NCBI RefSeq assembly: GCF_019649055.1
Contig: NW_026570413.1
Coordinates: 62,001 to 126,000 of the forward strand
Source of the DNA: Paramacrobiotus metropolitanus
Lineage: Eukaryota > Tardigrada > Eutardigrada > Parachela > Macrobiotidae
Direction of reading: 5' to 3'
DNA: 64,000 nucleotides
Every line of letters starts with the position of its first letter. Positions within the stretch are counted from its first letter, which is position 1. Below are positions 1 to 9,083 of the stretch, in pieces. The notes under the pieces were generated by a model. It did no database searches. It had not been told where the DNA came from and was given only the letters and a program-made list of their open reading frames with translations. Position numbers and translations under genes: made by a program.

Positions 1-1805
1 ATTTTCGCCATGTTGTCAGAACTCAATAACTACGTGGTGAAACTGCTCCAAAGTCTGCTTTTAAGGGTTATTCGATGCGCTGAGCACGAATATCAAGTCG
101 GTTTGCAAAAAAAATTTCACCGAAAAAAGTTATGGAAAACTTGACTTTTCACCGGCATTTCTGGATCTCAATAACTACGTGGTGAAACTGCTCCAAAGTC
201 TGCTTTTAAGGGTTATTCGATGCGCTGAGCACGAATTTCAAATCGGTTTGCAAAAAAATTTCACCGAAAAAAGTTATGGAAAACTTGACTTTTCACCGGC
301 ATTTTGGATCTCAATAACTACGTGGTGAAACTGCTCCAAAGTCTGCTTTTAAGGGTTATTCGATGCGCTGAGCACGAATCTGAAATCGGTTTGCAAAAAA
401 ATTTCACCAGAAAAAGTTACCGTCAGACGGTCACATTTTCTCCATGTTGTAGAACTCAATAACTACGTGGTGAAACTGCTCCAAAGTCTGCTTTTAAGGG
501 TTATTCGATGCGCTGAGCACGAATTTCAAGTCGGTTTGCAAAAAAATTTCACCGAAAAAAGTTATGGAAAACTTGACTTTTCACCGGCATTTTGGATCTC
601 AATAACTACGTGGTGAAACTGCTCCAAAGTCTGCTTTTAAGGGTTATTCGATGCGCTGAGCACGAATTTCAAGTCGGTTTGCAAAAAAATTTCACCGAAA
701 AAGTTATGGAAAACTTGACTTTTCACCGGCATTTTGGATCTCAATAACTACGTGGTGAAACTGCTCCAAAGTCTGCTTTTAAGGGTTATTCGATGCGCTG
801 AGCACGAATCTGAAATCGGTTTGCAAAAAAAATTTTCACCAGAAAAAGTTACTGTCAGACGTGTCACATTTTCGCCATGTTGTCAGAACTCAATAACTAC
901 GTGGTGAAACTGCTCCGAGGTCTGCTTTTAAGGGTTATTCAATGCGCTGAGCACGAATTTCAAGTCGGTTTGCAAAAAAATTTCACCGAAAAAAGTTATG
1001 GAAAACTTGACTTTTCACCGGCATTTTGGATCTCAATAACTACGTGGTGAAACTGCTCCAAAGTCTGCTTTTAAGGGTTATTCGATGCGCTGAGCACGAA
1101 TCTGAAATCGGTTTGCAAAAAAATTTCACCGAAAAAGTTACTGTCAGACGTGTCACATTTTCGCCATGTTGTCAGAACTCAATAACTACGTGGTGAAACT
1201 GCTCCAAAGTCTGCTTTTAAGGGTTATTCGATGCGCTGAGCACGAATTTCAAGTCGGTTTGCAAAAAAATTTCACCGAAAAAGTTATGGAAAACTTGACT
1301 TTTCACCGGCATTTTGGATCTCAATAACTACGTGGTGAAACTGCTCCAAAGTCTGCTTTTAAGGGTTATTCGATGCGCTGAGCACGAATCTGAAATCGGT
1401 TTGCAAAAAAAATTTCACCAGAAAAAGTTACTGTCAGACGTGTCACATTTTCGCCATGTTGTCAGAACTCAATAACTACGTGGTGAAACTGCTCCAAAGT
1501 CTGCTTTTAAGGGTTATTCGATGCGCTGAGCACGAATTTCAAGTCGGTTTGCAAAAAAATTTCACCGAAAAAAGTTATGGAAAACTTGACTTTTCACCGG
1601 CATTTTGGATCTCAATAACTACGTGGTGAAACTGCTCCAAAGTCTGCTTTTAAGGGTTATTCGATGCGCTGAGCACGAATTTCAAGTCGGTTTGCAAAAA
1701 AATTTCACCGAAAAAAGTTATGGAAAACTTGCATTTTCACCGGCATTTTGGATCTCAATAACTACGTGGTGAAACTGCTCCAAAGTCTGCTTTTAAGGGT
1801 TATTC

Positions 1806-1992
1806 GATGCGCTGAGCACGAATCTGAAATCGGTTTGCAAAAAAATTTTCACCAGAAAAAGTTACCGTCAGACGAGTCACATTTTCTCCATGTTGTTAGA
1901 ACTCAATAGCTACGTGGTAAAACTGCTCCGAGGTCTGCTTTTAAGGGTTATTCAATGCGCTGAGCACGAATTTCAAGTCGGTTTGCAAAAAA
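1806..1992 (+). repeat. Variant haplotype duplicated 438 bp downstream, copy 1
   Basis: This A-to-B junction carries a linked set of changes: ACCGTCAGACGAG, TTTTCTCCATG, TTGTTAGAACTC, AATAGCTACGTGG, GGTAAAACTG, CTCCGAGG and TTCAATG. The same set is found at 2244-2430. Sharing all of them shows recent common descent. The offset of 438 bp is three monomers, not a whole number of dimers. Confidence 0.8.
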
Positions 1993-2243
1993 CATTTCAC
2001 CGAAAAAAGTTATGGAAAACTTGACTTTTCACCGGCATTTTTGGATCTCAATAACTACGTGGTGAAACTGCTCTAAAGTCTGCTTTTAAGGGTTATTCGA
2101 TGCGCTGAGCACGAATTTAAAGTCGGTTTGCAAAAAAAATTTCACCGAAAAAAGTTATGGAAAACTTGACTTTTCACCGGCATTTCTGGATCAAAATAAC
2201 TACGTGGTGAAACTGCTCCAAAGTCTGAATTTAAGGGTTATTT

Positions 2244-2430
2244 GATGCGCTGAGCACGAATCTGAAATCGGTTTGCAAAAAAATTTTCACCAGAAAAAGT
2301 TACCGTCAGACGAGTCACATTTTCTCCATGTTGTTAGAACTCAATAGCTACGTGGTAAAACTGCTCCGAGGTCTGCTTTTAAGGGTTATTCAATGCGCTG
2401 AGCACGAATTTCAAGTCGGTTTGCAAAAAA
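2244..2430 (+). repeat. Variant haplotype, copy 2
   Basis: This copy is identical to 1806-1992 until the A-tract, where copy 1 has six A then C and this copy has seven A. A related core (GGTAAAACTG, CTCCGAGG, but the usual TTCGATG) lies near 4226-4265. Confidence 0.8.
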
Positions 2431-5400
2431 ATTTCACCGAAAAAGTTATGGAAAACTTGACTTTTCACCGGCATTTTGGATCTCAATAACTACGTGGTGA
2501 AACTGCTCCAAAGTCTGCTTTTAAGGGTTATTCGATGCGCTGAGCACGAATCTGAAATCGGTTTGCAAAAAAATTTCAACGAAAAAGTTATGGAAAACTT
2601 GCATTTTCACCGGCATTTTTGGATCTCAATAACTACGTGGTGAAACTGCTCCAAAGTCTGCTTTTAAGGGTTATTCGATGCGCTGAGCACGAATTTCAAG
2701 TCGGTTTGCAAAAAAATTTCACCGAAAAAGTTATGGAAAACTTGACTTTTCACCGGCATTTTGGATCTCAATAACTACGTGGTGAAACTGCTCCAAAGTC
2801 TGCTTTTAAGGGTTATTCGATGCGCTGAGCACGAATCTGAAATCGGTTTGCAAAAAAATTTCACCAGAAAAAGTTACTGTCAGACGTGTCACATTTTCGG
2901 CATGTTGTTAGAACTCAATAACTGCGTGGTGAAACTGCTCCAAAGTCTGCTTTTAAGGGTTATTCGATGCGCTGAGCACGAATTTCAAGTCGGTTTGCAA
3001 AAAAATTTCACCGAAAAAAGTTATGGAAAACTTGACTTTTCACCGGCATTTTTGGATCTCAATAACTACGTGGTGAAACTGCTCCAAAGTCTGCTTTTAA
3101 GGGTTATTCGATGCGCTGAGCACGAATCTGAAATGGGTTTGCAAAAAAAAATTTCACCAGAAAAAGTTATTGTCAGACGTGTCACATTTTCGCCATGTTG
3201 TTAGAACTCAATAACTACGTGGTGAAACTGCTCCAAAGTCTGCTTTTAAGGGTTATTCGATGCGCTGAGCACGAATTTCAAGTCGGTTTGCAAAAAAATT
3301 TCACCGAAAAAGTTATGGAAAACTTGACTTTTCACCGGCATTTTGGATCTCAATAACTACGTGGTGAAACTGCTCCAAAGTCTGCTTTTAAGGGTTATTC
3401 GATGCGCTGAGCACGAATTTCAAGTCGGTTTGCAAAAAATTTCACCGAAAAAGTTATGGAAAACTTGCATTTTCACCGGCATTTTGGATCTCAATAACTA
3501 CGTGGTGAAACTGCTCCAAAGTCTGCTTTTAAGGGTTATTCGATGCGCTGAGCACGAATTTCAAGTCGGTTTGCAAAAAAAATTTCACCGAAAAAGTTAT
3601 GGAAAACTTGACTTTTCACCGGCATTTTGGATCTCAATAACTACGTGGTGAAACTGCTCCAAAGTCTGCTTTTAAGGGTTATTCGATGCGCTGAGCACGA
3701 ATCTGAAATCGGTTTGCAAAAAAATTTCACCAGAAAAAGTTACCGTCAGACGTGTCACATTTTCTCCATGTTGTCAGAACTCAATAACTACGTGGTGAAA
3801 CTGCTCCAAAGTCTGCTTTTAAGGGTTATTCGATGCGCTGAGCACGAATTTCAAGTCGGTTTGCAAAAAATTTCACCGAAAAAGTTATGGAAAACTTGAC
3901 TTTTCACCGGCATTTTGGATCTCAATAACTACGTGGTGAAACTGCTCCAAAGTCTGCTTTTAAGGGTTATTCGATGCGCTGAGCACGAATTTCAAGTCGG
4001 TTTGCAAAAAAATTTCACCGAAAAAGTTATGGAAAACTTGACTTTTCACCGGCATTTTGGATCAAAATAACTACGTGGTGAAACTGCTCCAAAGTCTGCT
4101 TTTAAGGGTTATTCGATGCGCTGAGCACGAATCTGAAATCGGTTTGCAAAAAATTTTCACCAGAAAAAGTTACTGTCAGACGTGTCACATTTTCTCCATG
4201 TTGTTAGAACTCAATAACTACGTGGTAAAACTGCTCCGAGGTCTGCTTTTAAGGGTTATTCGATGCGCTGAGCACGAATTTCAAGTCGGTTTGCAAAAAA
4301 AATTTCACCGAAAAAAGTTATGGAAAACTTGACTTTTCACCGGCATTTTGGATCTCAATAACTACGTGGTGAAACTGCTCCAAAGTCTGCTTTTAAGGGT
4401 TATTCGATGCGCTGAGCACGAATCTGAAATCGGTTTGCAAAAAAATTTCACCAGAAAAAGTTACTGTCAGACGTGTCACATTTTCGCCATGTTGTCAGAA
4501 CTCAATAACTACGTGGTGAAACTGCTCCAAAGTCTGCTTTTAAGGGTTATTCGATGCGCTGAGCACGAATTTCAAGTCGGTTTGCAAAAAAATTTCACCG
4601 AAAAAAGTTATGGAAAACTTGACTTTTCACCGGCATTTTGGATCTCAATAACAACGTGGTGAAACTGCTCCAAAGTCTGAATTTTAGGGTTATTTGATGC
4701 GCTGAGCACGAATCTGAAATCGGTTTGCAAAAAAATTTCACCAGAAAAAGTTACTGTCGGACGTGTCACATTTTCGCCATGTTGTCAGAACTCAATAACT
4801 ACGTGGTGAAACTGCTCCAAAGTCTGCTTTTAAGGGTTATTCGATGCGCTGAGCACGAATTTCAAGTCGGTTTGCAAAAAAATTTCACCGAAAAAGTTAT
4901 GGAAAACTTGACTTTTCACCGGCATTTTGGATCTCAATAACTACGTGGTGAAACTGCTCCAAAGTCTGCTTTTAAGGGTTATTCGATGCGCTGAGCACGA
5001 ATTTCAAGTCGGTTTGCAAAAAAAATTTCACCGAAAAAGTTATGGAAAACTTGCATTTTCACCGGCATTTTGGATCTCAATAACTACGTGGTGAAACTGC
5101 TCCAAAGTCTGCTTTTAAGGGTTATTCGATGCGCTGAGCACGAATCTGAAATCGGTTTGCAAAAAAATTTCACCAGAAAAAGTTACCGTCAGACGTGTCA
5201 CATTTTCGCCATGTTGTCAGAACTCAATAACTACGTGGTGAAACTGCTCCAAAGTCTGCTTTTAAGGGTTATTCGATGCGCTGAGCACGAATTTCAAGTC
5301 GGTTTGCAAAAAAATTTCACCGAAAAAGTTATGGAAAACTTGACTTTTCACCGGCATTTTGGATCTCAATAACTACGTGGTGAAACTGCTCCAAAGTCTG

Positions 5401-6520
5401 CTTTTAAGGGTTATTCGATGCGCTGAGCACGAATTTCAAGTCGGTTTGCAAAAAAATTTCACCGAAAAAAGTTATGGAAAACTTGACTTTTCACCGGCAT
5501 TTTTGGATCTCAATAACTACGTGGTGAAACTGCTCCAAAGTCTGCTTTTAAGGGTTATTCGATGCGCTGAGCACGAATCTGAAATCGGTTTGCAAAAAAA
5601 TTTCACCAGAAAAAGTTACTGTCAGACGTGTCACATTTTCGCCATGTTGTCAGAACTCAATAACTACGTGGTGAAACTGCTCCAAAGTCTGCTTTTAAGG
5701 GTTATTCGATGCGCTGAGCACGAATTTCAAGTCGGTTTGCAAAAAATTTCACCGAAAAAGTTATGGAAAACTTGACTTTTCACCGGCATTTTGGATCTCA
5801 ATAACTACGTGGTGAAACTGCTCCAAAGTCTGCTTTTAAGGGTTATTCGATGCGCTGAGCACGAATTTCAAGTCGGTTTGCAAAAAAATTTCACCGAAAA
5901 AGTTATGGAAAACTTGACTTTTCACCGGCATTTTTGGATCTCAATAACTACGTGGTGAAACTGCTCCAAAGTCTGCTTTTAAGGGTTATTCGATGCGCTG
6001 AGCACGAATCTGAAATCGGTTTGCAAAAAATTTCACCAGAAAAAGTTACTGTCAGACGTGTCACATTTTCTCCATGTTGTCAGAACTCAATAACTACGTG
6101 GTGAAACTGCTCCAAAGTCTGCTTTTAAGGGTTATTCGATGCGCTGAGCACGAATTTCAAGTCGGTTTGCAAAAAAAATTTCACCGAAAAAGTTATGGAA
6201 AACTTGACTTTTCACCGGCATTTTGGATCTCAATAACTACGTGGTGAAACTGCTCCAAAGTCTGCTTTTAAGGGTTATTCGATGCGCTGAGCACGAATCT
6301 GAAATCGGTTTGCAAAAAAATTTCACCAGAAAAAGTTACTGTCAGACGTGTCACATTTTCGCCATGTTGTCAGAACTCAATAACTACGTGGTGAAACTGC
6401 TCCAAAGTCTGCTTTTAAGGGTTATTCGATGCGCTGAGCACGAATTTCAAGTCGGTTTGCAAAAAAATTTCACCGAAAAAGTTATGGAAAACTTGACTTT
6501 TCACCGGCATTTTGGATCTC

Positions 6521-6587
6521 AATAACTACGTGGTGAAACTGCTCCAAAGTCTGCTTTTAAGGGTTATTCGATGCGCTGAGCACGAAT
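6521..6587 (+). repeat. Conserved 67 bp satellite core (reference copy)
   Basis: This segment is shared by A and B monomers and is nearly unchanged through the whole array, while the tails differ. Recurrent core variants are few: CTGCTCC to CAGCTCC, CTTTTAAGGG to CTTTAAGGG or CTTTTATGG, TTCGATG to TTCAATG or TTTGATG, and CCAAAG to CCGAGG. In one + frame it has no stop and reads NNYVVKLLQSLLLRVIRCA, which explains the many short open frames; there is no sign of coding constraint. Conservation in both tail contexts suggests a shared structural or protein-binding role, but homogenisation alone could also produce it. Confidence 0.9.
6566..6587. other. Conserved imperfect hairpin at the end of the core (reference copy)
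   Basis: The last 22 bp of the core form a stem of ATTCG with CGAAT and TGC with GCA, with a bulged A on the left arm and a 5 nt loop GCTGA. This is read directly from the sequence and recurs in nearly every monomer. Breaking changes are rare: TTCAATG near 951, 1953, 2391 and 7000, TTTGATG near 2241 and 4693, GAGTACG near 42885, 58937, 62559, 62846 and 63136, and an inserted C near 57553. The dyad could be a protein-binding site or a cruciform; no function is shown. Confidence 0.7.
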
Positions 6588-6602
6588 CTGAAATCGGTTT
6601 GC

Positions 6603-6623
6603 AAAAAAATTTCACCAGAAAAA
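6603..6623 (+). other. A-tract pair in the tail (reference copy)
   Basis: A run of seven A at 6603-6609 is followed by TTTCACCAG and a run of five A at 6619-6623. The first run varies from about six to nine A between copies and the second from four to eight. In B tails a third short run (GGAAAAC) follows. A-tracts spaced near one or one and a half helical turns can bend DNA, a common property of satellites; here the spacing is only roughly in phase. Confidence 0.55.
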
Positions 6624-6628
6624 GTTAC

Positions 6629-6644
6629 TGTCAGACGTGTCACA
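6629..6644. other. A-tail-specific 16 bp imperfect dyad (reference copy)
   Basis: TGTCAGACGTGTCACA is symmetrical at 12 of 16 positions about a central ACGT. It is found only in A tails. A recurrent allele lacks two bases (GACGTCACA instead of GACGTGTCACA), first near 13885 and 18530 and common after 34 kb; that allele creates the perfect palindrome GACGTC. It may be a binding site or just a chance symmetry. Confidence 0.5.
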
Positions 6645-6667
6645 TTTTCGCCATGTTGTTAGAACTC

Positions 6668-6809
6668 AATAACTACGTGGTGAAACTGCTCCAAAGTCTG
6701 CTTTTAAGGGTTATTCGATGCGCTGAGCACGAATTTCAAGTCGGTTTGCAAAAAAATTTCACCGAAAAAGTTATGGAAAACTTGACTTTTCACCGGCATT
6801 TTGGATCTC
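6668..6809 (+). repeat. Reference B-type monomer (142 bp)
   Basis: This is a clean example of the B monomer, directly following the reference A monomer. The core is 6668-6734. The tail is 6735-6809 and reads TTCAAGTCGG, GC plus seven A, TTTCACCGAAAAAG, TTATGGAAAACTTGAC, TTTTCACCGGCATTTT, GGATCTC. The B tail is diagnosed by ATGGAAAACTTG and CACCGGCAT. Common alleles are GCATTTTCACC instead of GACTTTTCACC, TTTTTGGATCTC with an extra T, TTTTAAGTCGG (mostly after 20 kb) and TTTTGATCTC (mostly after 55 kb). GC is about 39%. Confidence 0.95.
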
Positions 6810-6827
6810 AATAACTACGTGGTGAAA
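6788..6827. repeat. 7 bp inverted repeat across the B-to-core junction (reference copy)
   Basis: TTTCACC at 6788-6794 in tail B and GGTGAAA at 6821-6827 in the next core are perfect reverse complements separated by 26 bp. A second TTTCACC lies at 6757-6763, next to the A-tract, and this copy is also present in A monomers. GGTGAAA therefore has one candidate partner upstream in A-core junctions and two in B-core junctions. In A tails the second arm is replaced by TTTCGCC. Confidence 0.7.
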
Positions 6828-7089
6828 CTGCTCCAAAGTCTGCTTTTAAGGGTTATTCGATGCGCTGAGCACGAATTTCAAGTCGGTTTGCAAAAAAATT
6901 TCACCGAAAAAGTTATGGAAAACTTGCATTTTCTGCGGCATTTTGGATCTCAATAACTACGTGGTGAAACTGCTCCAAAGTCTGCTTTTAAGGGTTATTC
7001 AATGCGCTGAGCACGAATTTCAAGTCGGTTTGCAAAAAACATTTCACCGAAAAAAGTTATGGAAAACTTGACTTTTCACCGGCATTTTT

Positions 7090-8830
7090 GGATCTCAATA
7101 ACTACGTGGTGAAACTGCTCCAAAGTCTGCTTTTAAGGGTTATTCGATGCGCTGAGCACGAATCTGAAATCGGTTTGCAAAAAAAATTTCACCAGAAAAA
7201 GTTACTGTCAGACGTGTCACATTTTCGCCATGTTGTCAGAACTCAATAACTACGTGGTGAAACTGCTCCAAAGTCTGCTTTTAAGGGTTATTCGATGCGC
7301 TGAGCACGAATTTCAAGTCGGTTTGCAAAAAAAATTTCACCGAAAAAGTTATGGAAAACTTGACTTTTCACCGGCATTTTGGATCTCAATAACTACGTGG
7401 TGAAACTGCTCCAAAGTCTGCTTTTAAGGGTTATTCGATGCGCTGAGCACGAATCTGAAATCGGTTTGCAAAAAAATTTCACCAGAAAAAGTTACTGTCA
7501 GACGTGTCACATTTTCGCCATGTTGTCAGAACTCAATAACTACGTGGTGAAACTGCTCCAAAGTCTGCTTTTAAGGGTTATTCGATGCGCTGAGCACGAA
7601 TTTCAAGTCGGTTTGCAAAAAAAATTTCACCGAAAAAGTTATGGAAAACTTGACTTTTCACCGGCATTTTGGATCTCAATAACTACGTGGTGAAACTGCT
7701 CCAAAGTCTGCTTTTAAGGGTTATTCGATGCGCTGAGCACGAATCTGAAATCGGTTTGCAAAAAAATTTCACCAGAAAAAGTTACTGTCAGACGTGTCAC
7801 ATTTTCGCCATGTTGTCAGAACTCAATAACTACGTGGTGAAACTGCTCCAAAGTCTGCTTTTAAGGGTTATTCGATGCGCTGAGCACGAATTTCAAGTCG
7901 GTTTGCAAAAAAATTTCACCGAAAAAGTTATGGAAAACTTGACTTTTCACCGGCATTTTGGATCTCAATAACTACGTGGTGAAACTGCTCCAAAGTCTGC
8001 TTTTAAGGGTTATTCGATGCGCTGAGCACGAATCTGAAATCGGTTTGCAAAAAAATTTCACCAGAAAAAGTTACTGTCAGACGTGTCACATTTTCGCCAT
8101 GTTGTCAGAACTCAATAACTACGTGGTGAAACTGCTCCAAAGTCTGCTTTTAAGGGTTATTCGATGCGCTGAGCACGAATTTCAAGTCGGTTTGCAAAAA
8201 AATTTCACCGAAAAAAGTTATGGAAAACTTGACTTTTCACCGGCATTTTGGATCTCAATAACTACGTGGTGAAACTGCTCCAAAGTCTGCTTTTAAGGGT
8301 TATTCGATGCGCTGAGCACGAATCTGAAATCGGTTTGCAAAAAAATTTCACCAGAAAAAGTTACTGTCAGACGTGTCACATTTTCGCCATGTTGTCAGAA
8401 CTCAATAACTACGTGGTGAAACTGCTCCAAAGTCTGCTTTTAAGGGTTATTCGATGCGCTGAGCACGAATTTCAAGTCGGTTTGCAAAAAAATTTCACCG
8501 AAAAAAGTTATGGAAAACTTGACTTTTCACCGGCATTTTTGGATCTCAATAACTACGTGGTGAAACTGCTCCAAAGTCTGCTTTTAAGGGTTATTCGATG
8601 CGCTGAGCACGAATCTGAAATCGGTTTGCAAAAAAATTTCACCAGAAAAAGTTACTGTCAGACGTGTCACATTTTCGCCATGTTGTCAGAACTCAATAAC
8701 TACGTGGTGAAACTGCTCCAAAGTCTGCTTTTAAGGGTTATTCGATGCGCTGAGCACGAATTTCAAGTCGGTTTGCAAAAAAATTTCACCGAAAAAAGTT
8801 ATGGAAAACTTGACTTTTCACCGGCATTTT
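7090..8830 (+). repeat. Array block 2: six near-identical A/B dimers
   Basis: Six consecutive dimers, starting with GGATCTC at 7090, 7381, 7671, 7960, 8250 and 8541, show the same sequence and differ only in homopolymer lengths (A7 or A8 after GC, GAAAAAG or GAAAAAAG, four or five T before GGATCTC). This is the most uniform stretch in the window and indicates recent amplification or conversion of the dimer as a unit. No gene is present. Confidence 0.9.
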
Positions 8831-9083
8831 GGATCTCAATAACTACGTGGTGAAACTGCTCCAAAGTCTGCTTTTAAGGGTTATTCGATGCGCTGAGCAC
8901 GAATCTGAAAGTCGGTTTGCAAAAAAATTTCACCAGAAAAAGTTACTGTCAGACGTGTCACATTTTCGCCATGTTGTCAGAACTCAATAACTACGTGGTG
9001 AAACTGCTCCAAAGTCTGCTTTTAAGGGTTATTCGATGCGCTGAGCACGAATTTCAAGTCGGTTTGCAAAAAAATTTCACCGA
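8505..9083 (+). repeat. Long-range duplicated segment, copy 1
   Basis: This stretch of about four monomers matches 10535-11113 base for base as far as I compared, including the diagnostic CTGAAAGTCGG A tail. The match ends at both sides on homopolymer-length differences. The 2030 bp offset equals 14 monomers or 7 dimers. Confidence 0.7.

Larger units (their letters stand above)
6521..6667 (+). repeat. Reference A-type monomer (147 bp)
   Basis: This is a clean example of the A monomer. The core is 6521-6587. The tail is 6588-6667 and reads CTGAAATCGG, GC plus seven A, TTTCACCAGAAAAAG, TTACTGTCAGACGTG, TCACATTTTCGCCATG, TTGTTAGAACTC. Most A copies between 7 and 12.4 kb end TTGTCAGAACTC, and most copies after 12.45 kb end TTGTGAGAACTC. 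The A tail is diagnosed by ACTGTCAGACG and TTCGCCATG, which are absent from B. Hand-counted GC is about 41%. The length equals the DNA wrapped by a nucleosome core, but this is only a coincidence in number until mapped. Confidence 0.95.
1..7089 (+). repeat. Array block 1: mixed A/B order with old variant haplotypes
   Basis: The window opens inside an A tail; the first complete core starts at base 25. Order is irregular, with B-B runs such as the two B monomers at 25-311 and others around 458-740. A junctions are CAGAACTC, TTAGAACTC or AGAACTC. Several A tails read ACCGTCAGACG and TTTTCTCCATG instead of the usual ACTGTCAGACG and TTTTCGCCATG. Core variants CCGAGG plus TTCAATG occur near 913, 1926 and 2364, and CCGAGG alone near 4231. 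No gene or unique sequence is present. Confidence 0.9.

Noticed and set aside
4675-4700. Telomere-like TTTTAGGGTT
   Set aside because: It is a single-base variant of the core CTTTTAAGGGTT, seen here and near 42864, and is not tandemly repeated.
6525-6535. TACGTGG as a transcription-factor G-box or hypoxia-type element
   Set aside because: A 5-7 bp match in a repeat is expected by chance and there is no gene to regulate.
6566-6587. tRNA, snRNA or other small RNA gene from the hairpin
   Set aside because: There is only one short stem per monomer, with no cloverleaf, no A/B-box pair and no terminator-like T-run after it.
6821-6840. Transposon terminal repeats formed by TTTCACC/GGTGAAA
   Set aside because: The repeat occurs once per monomer junction with no target duplication or internal transposase; it is part of the satellite unit.
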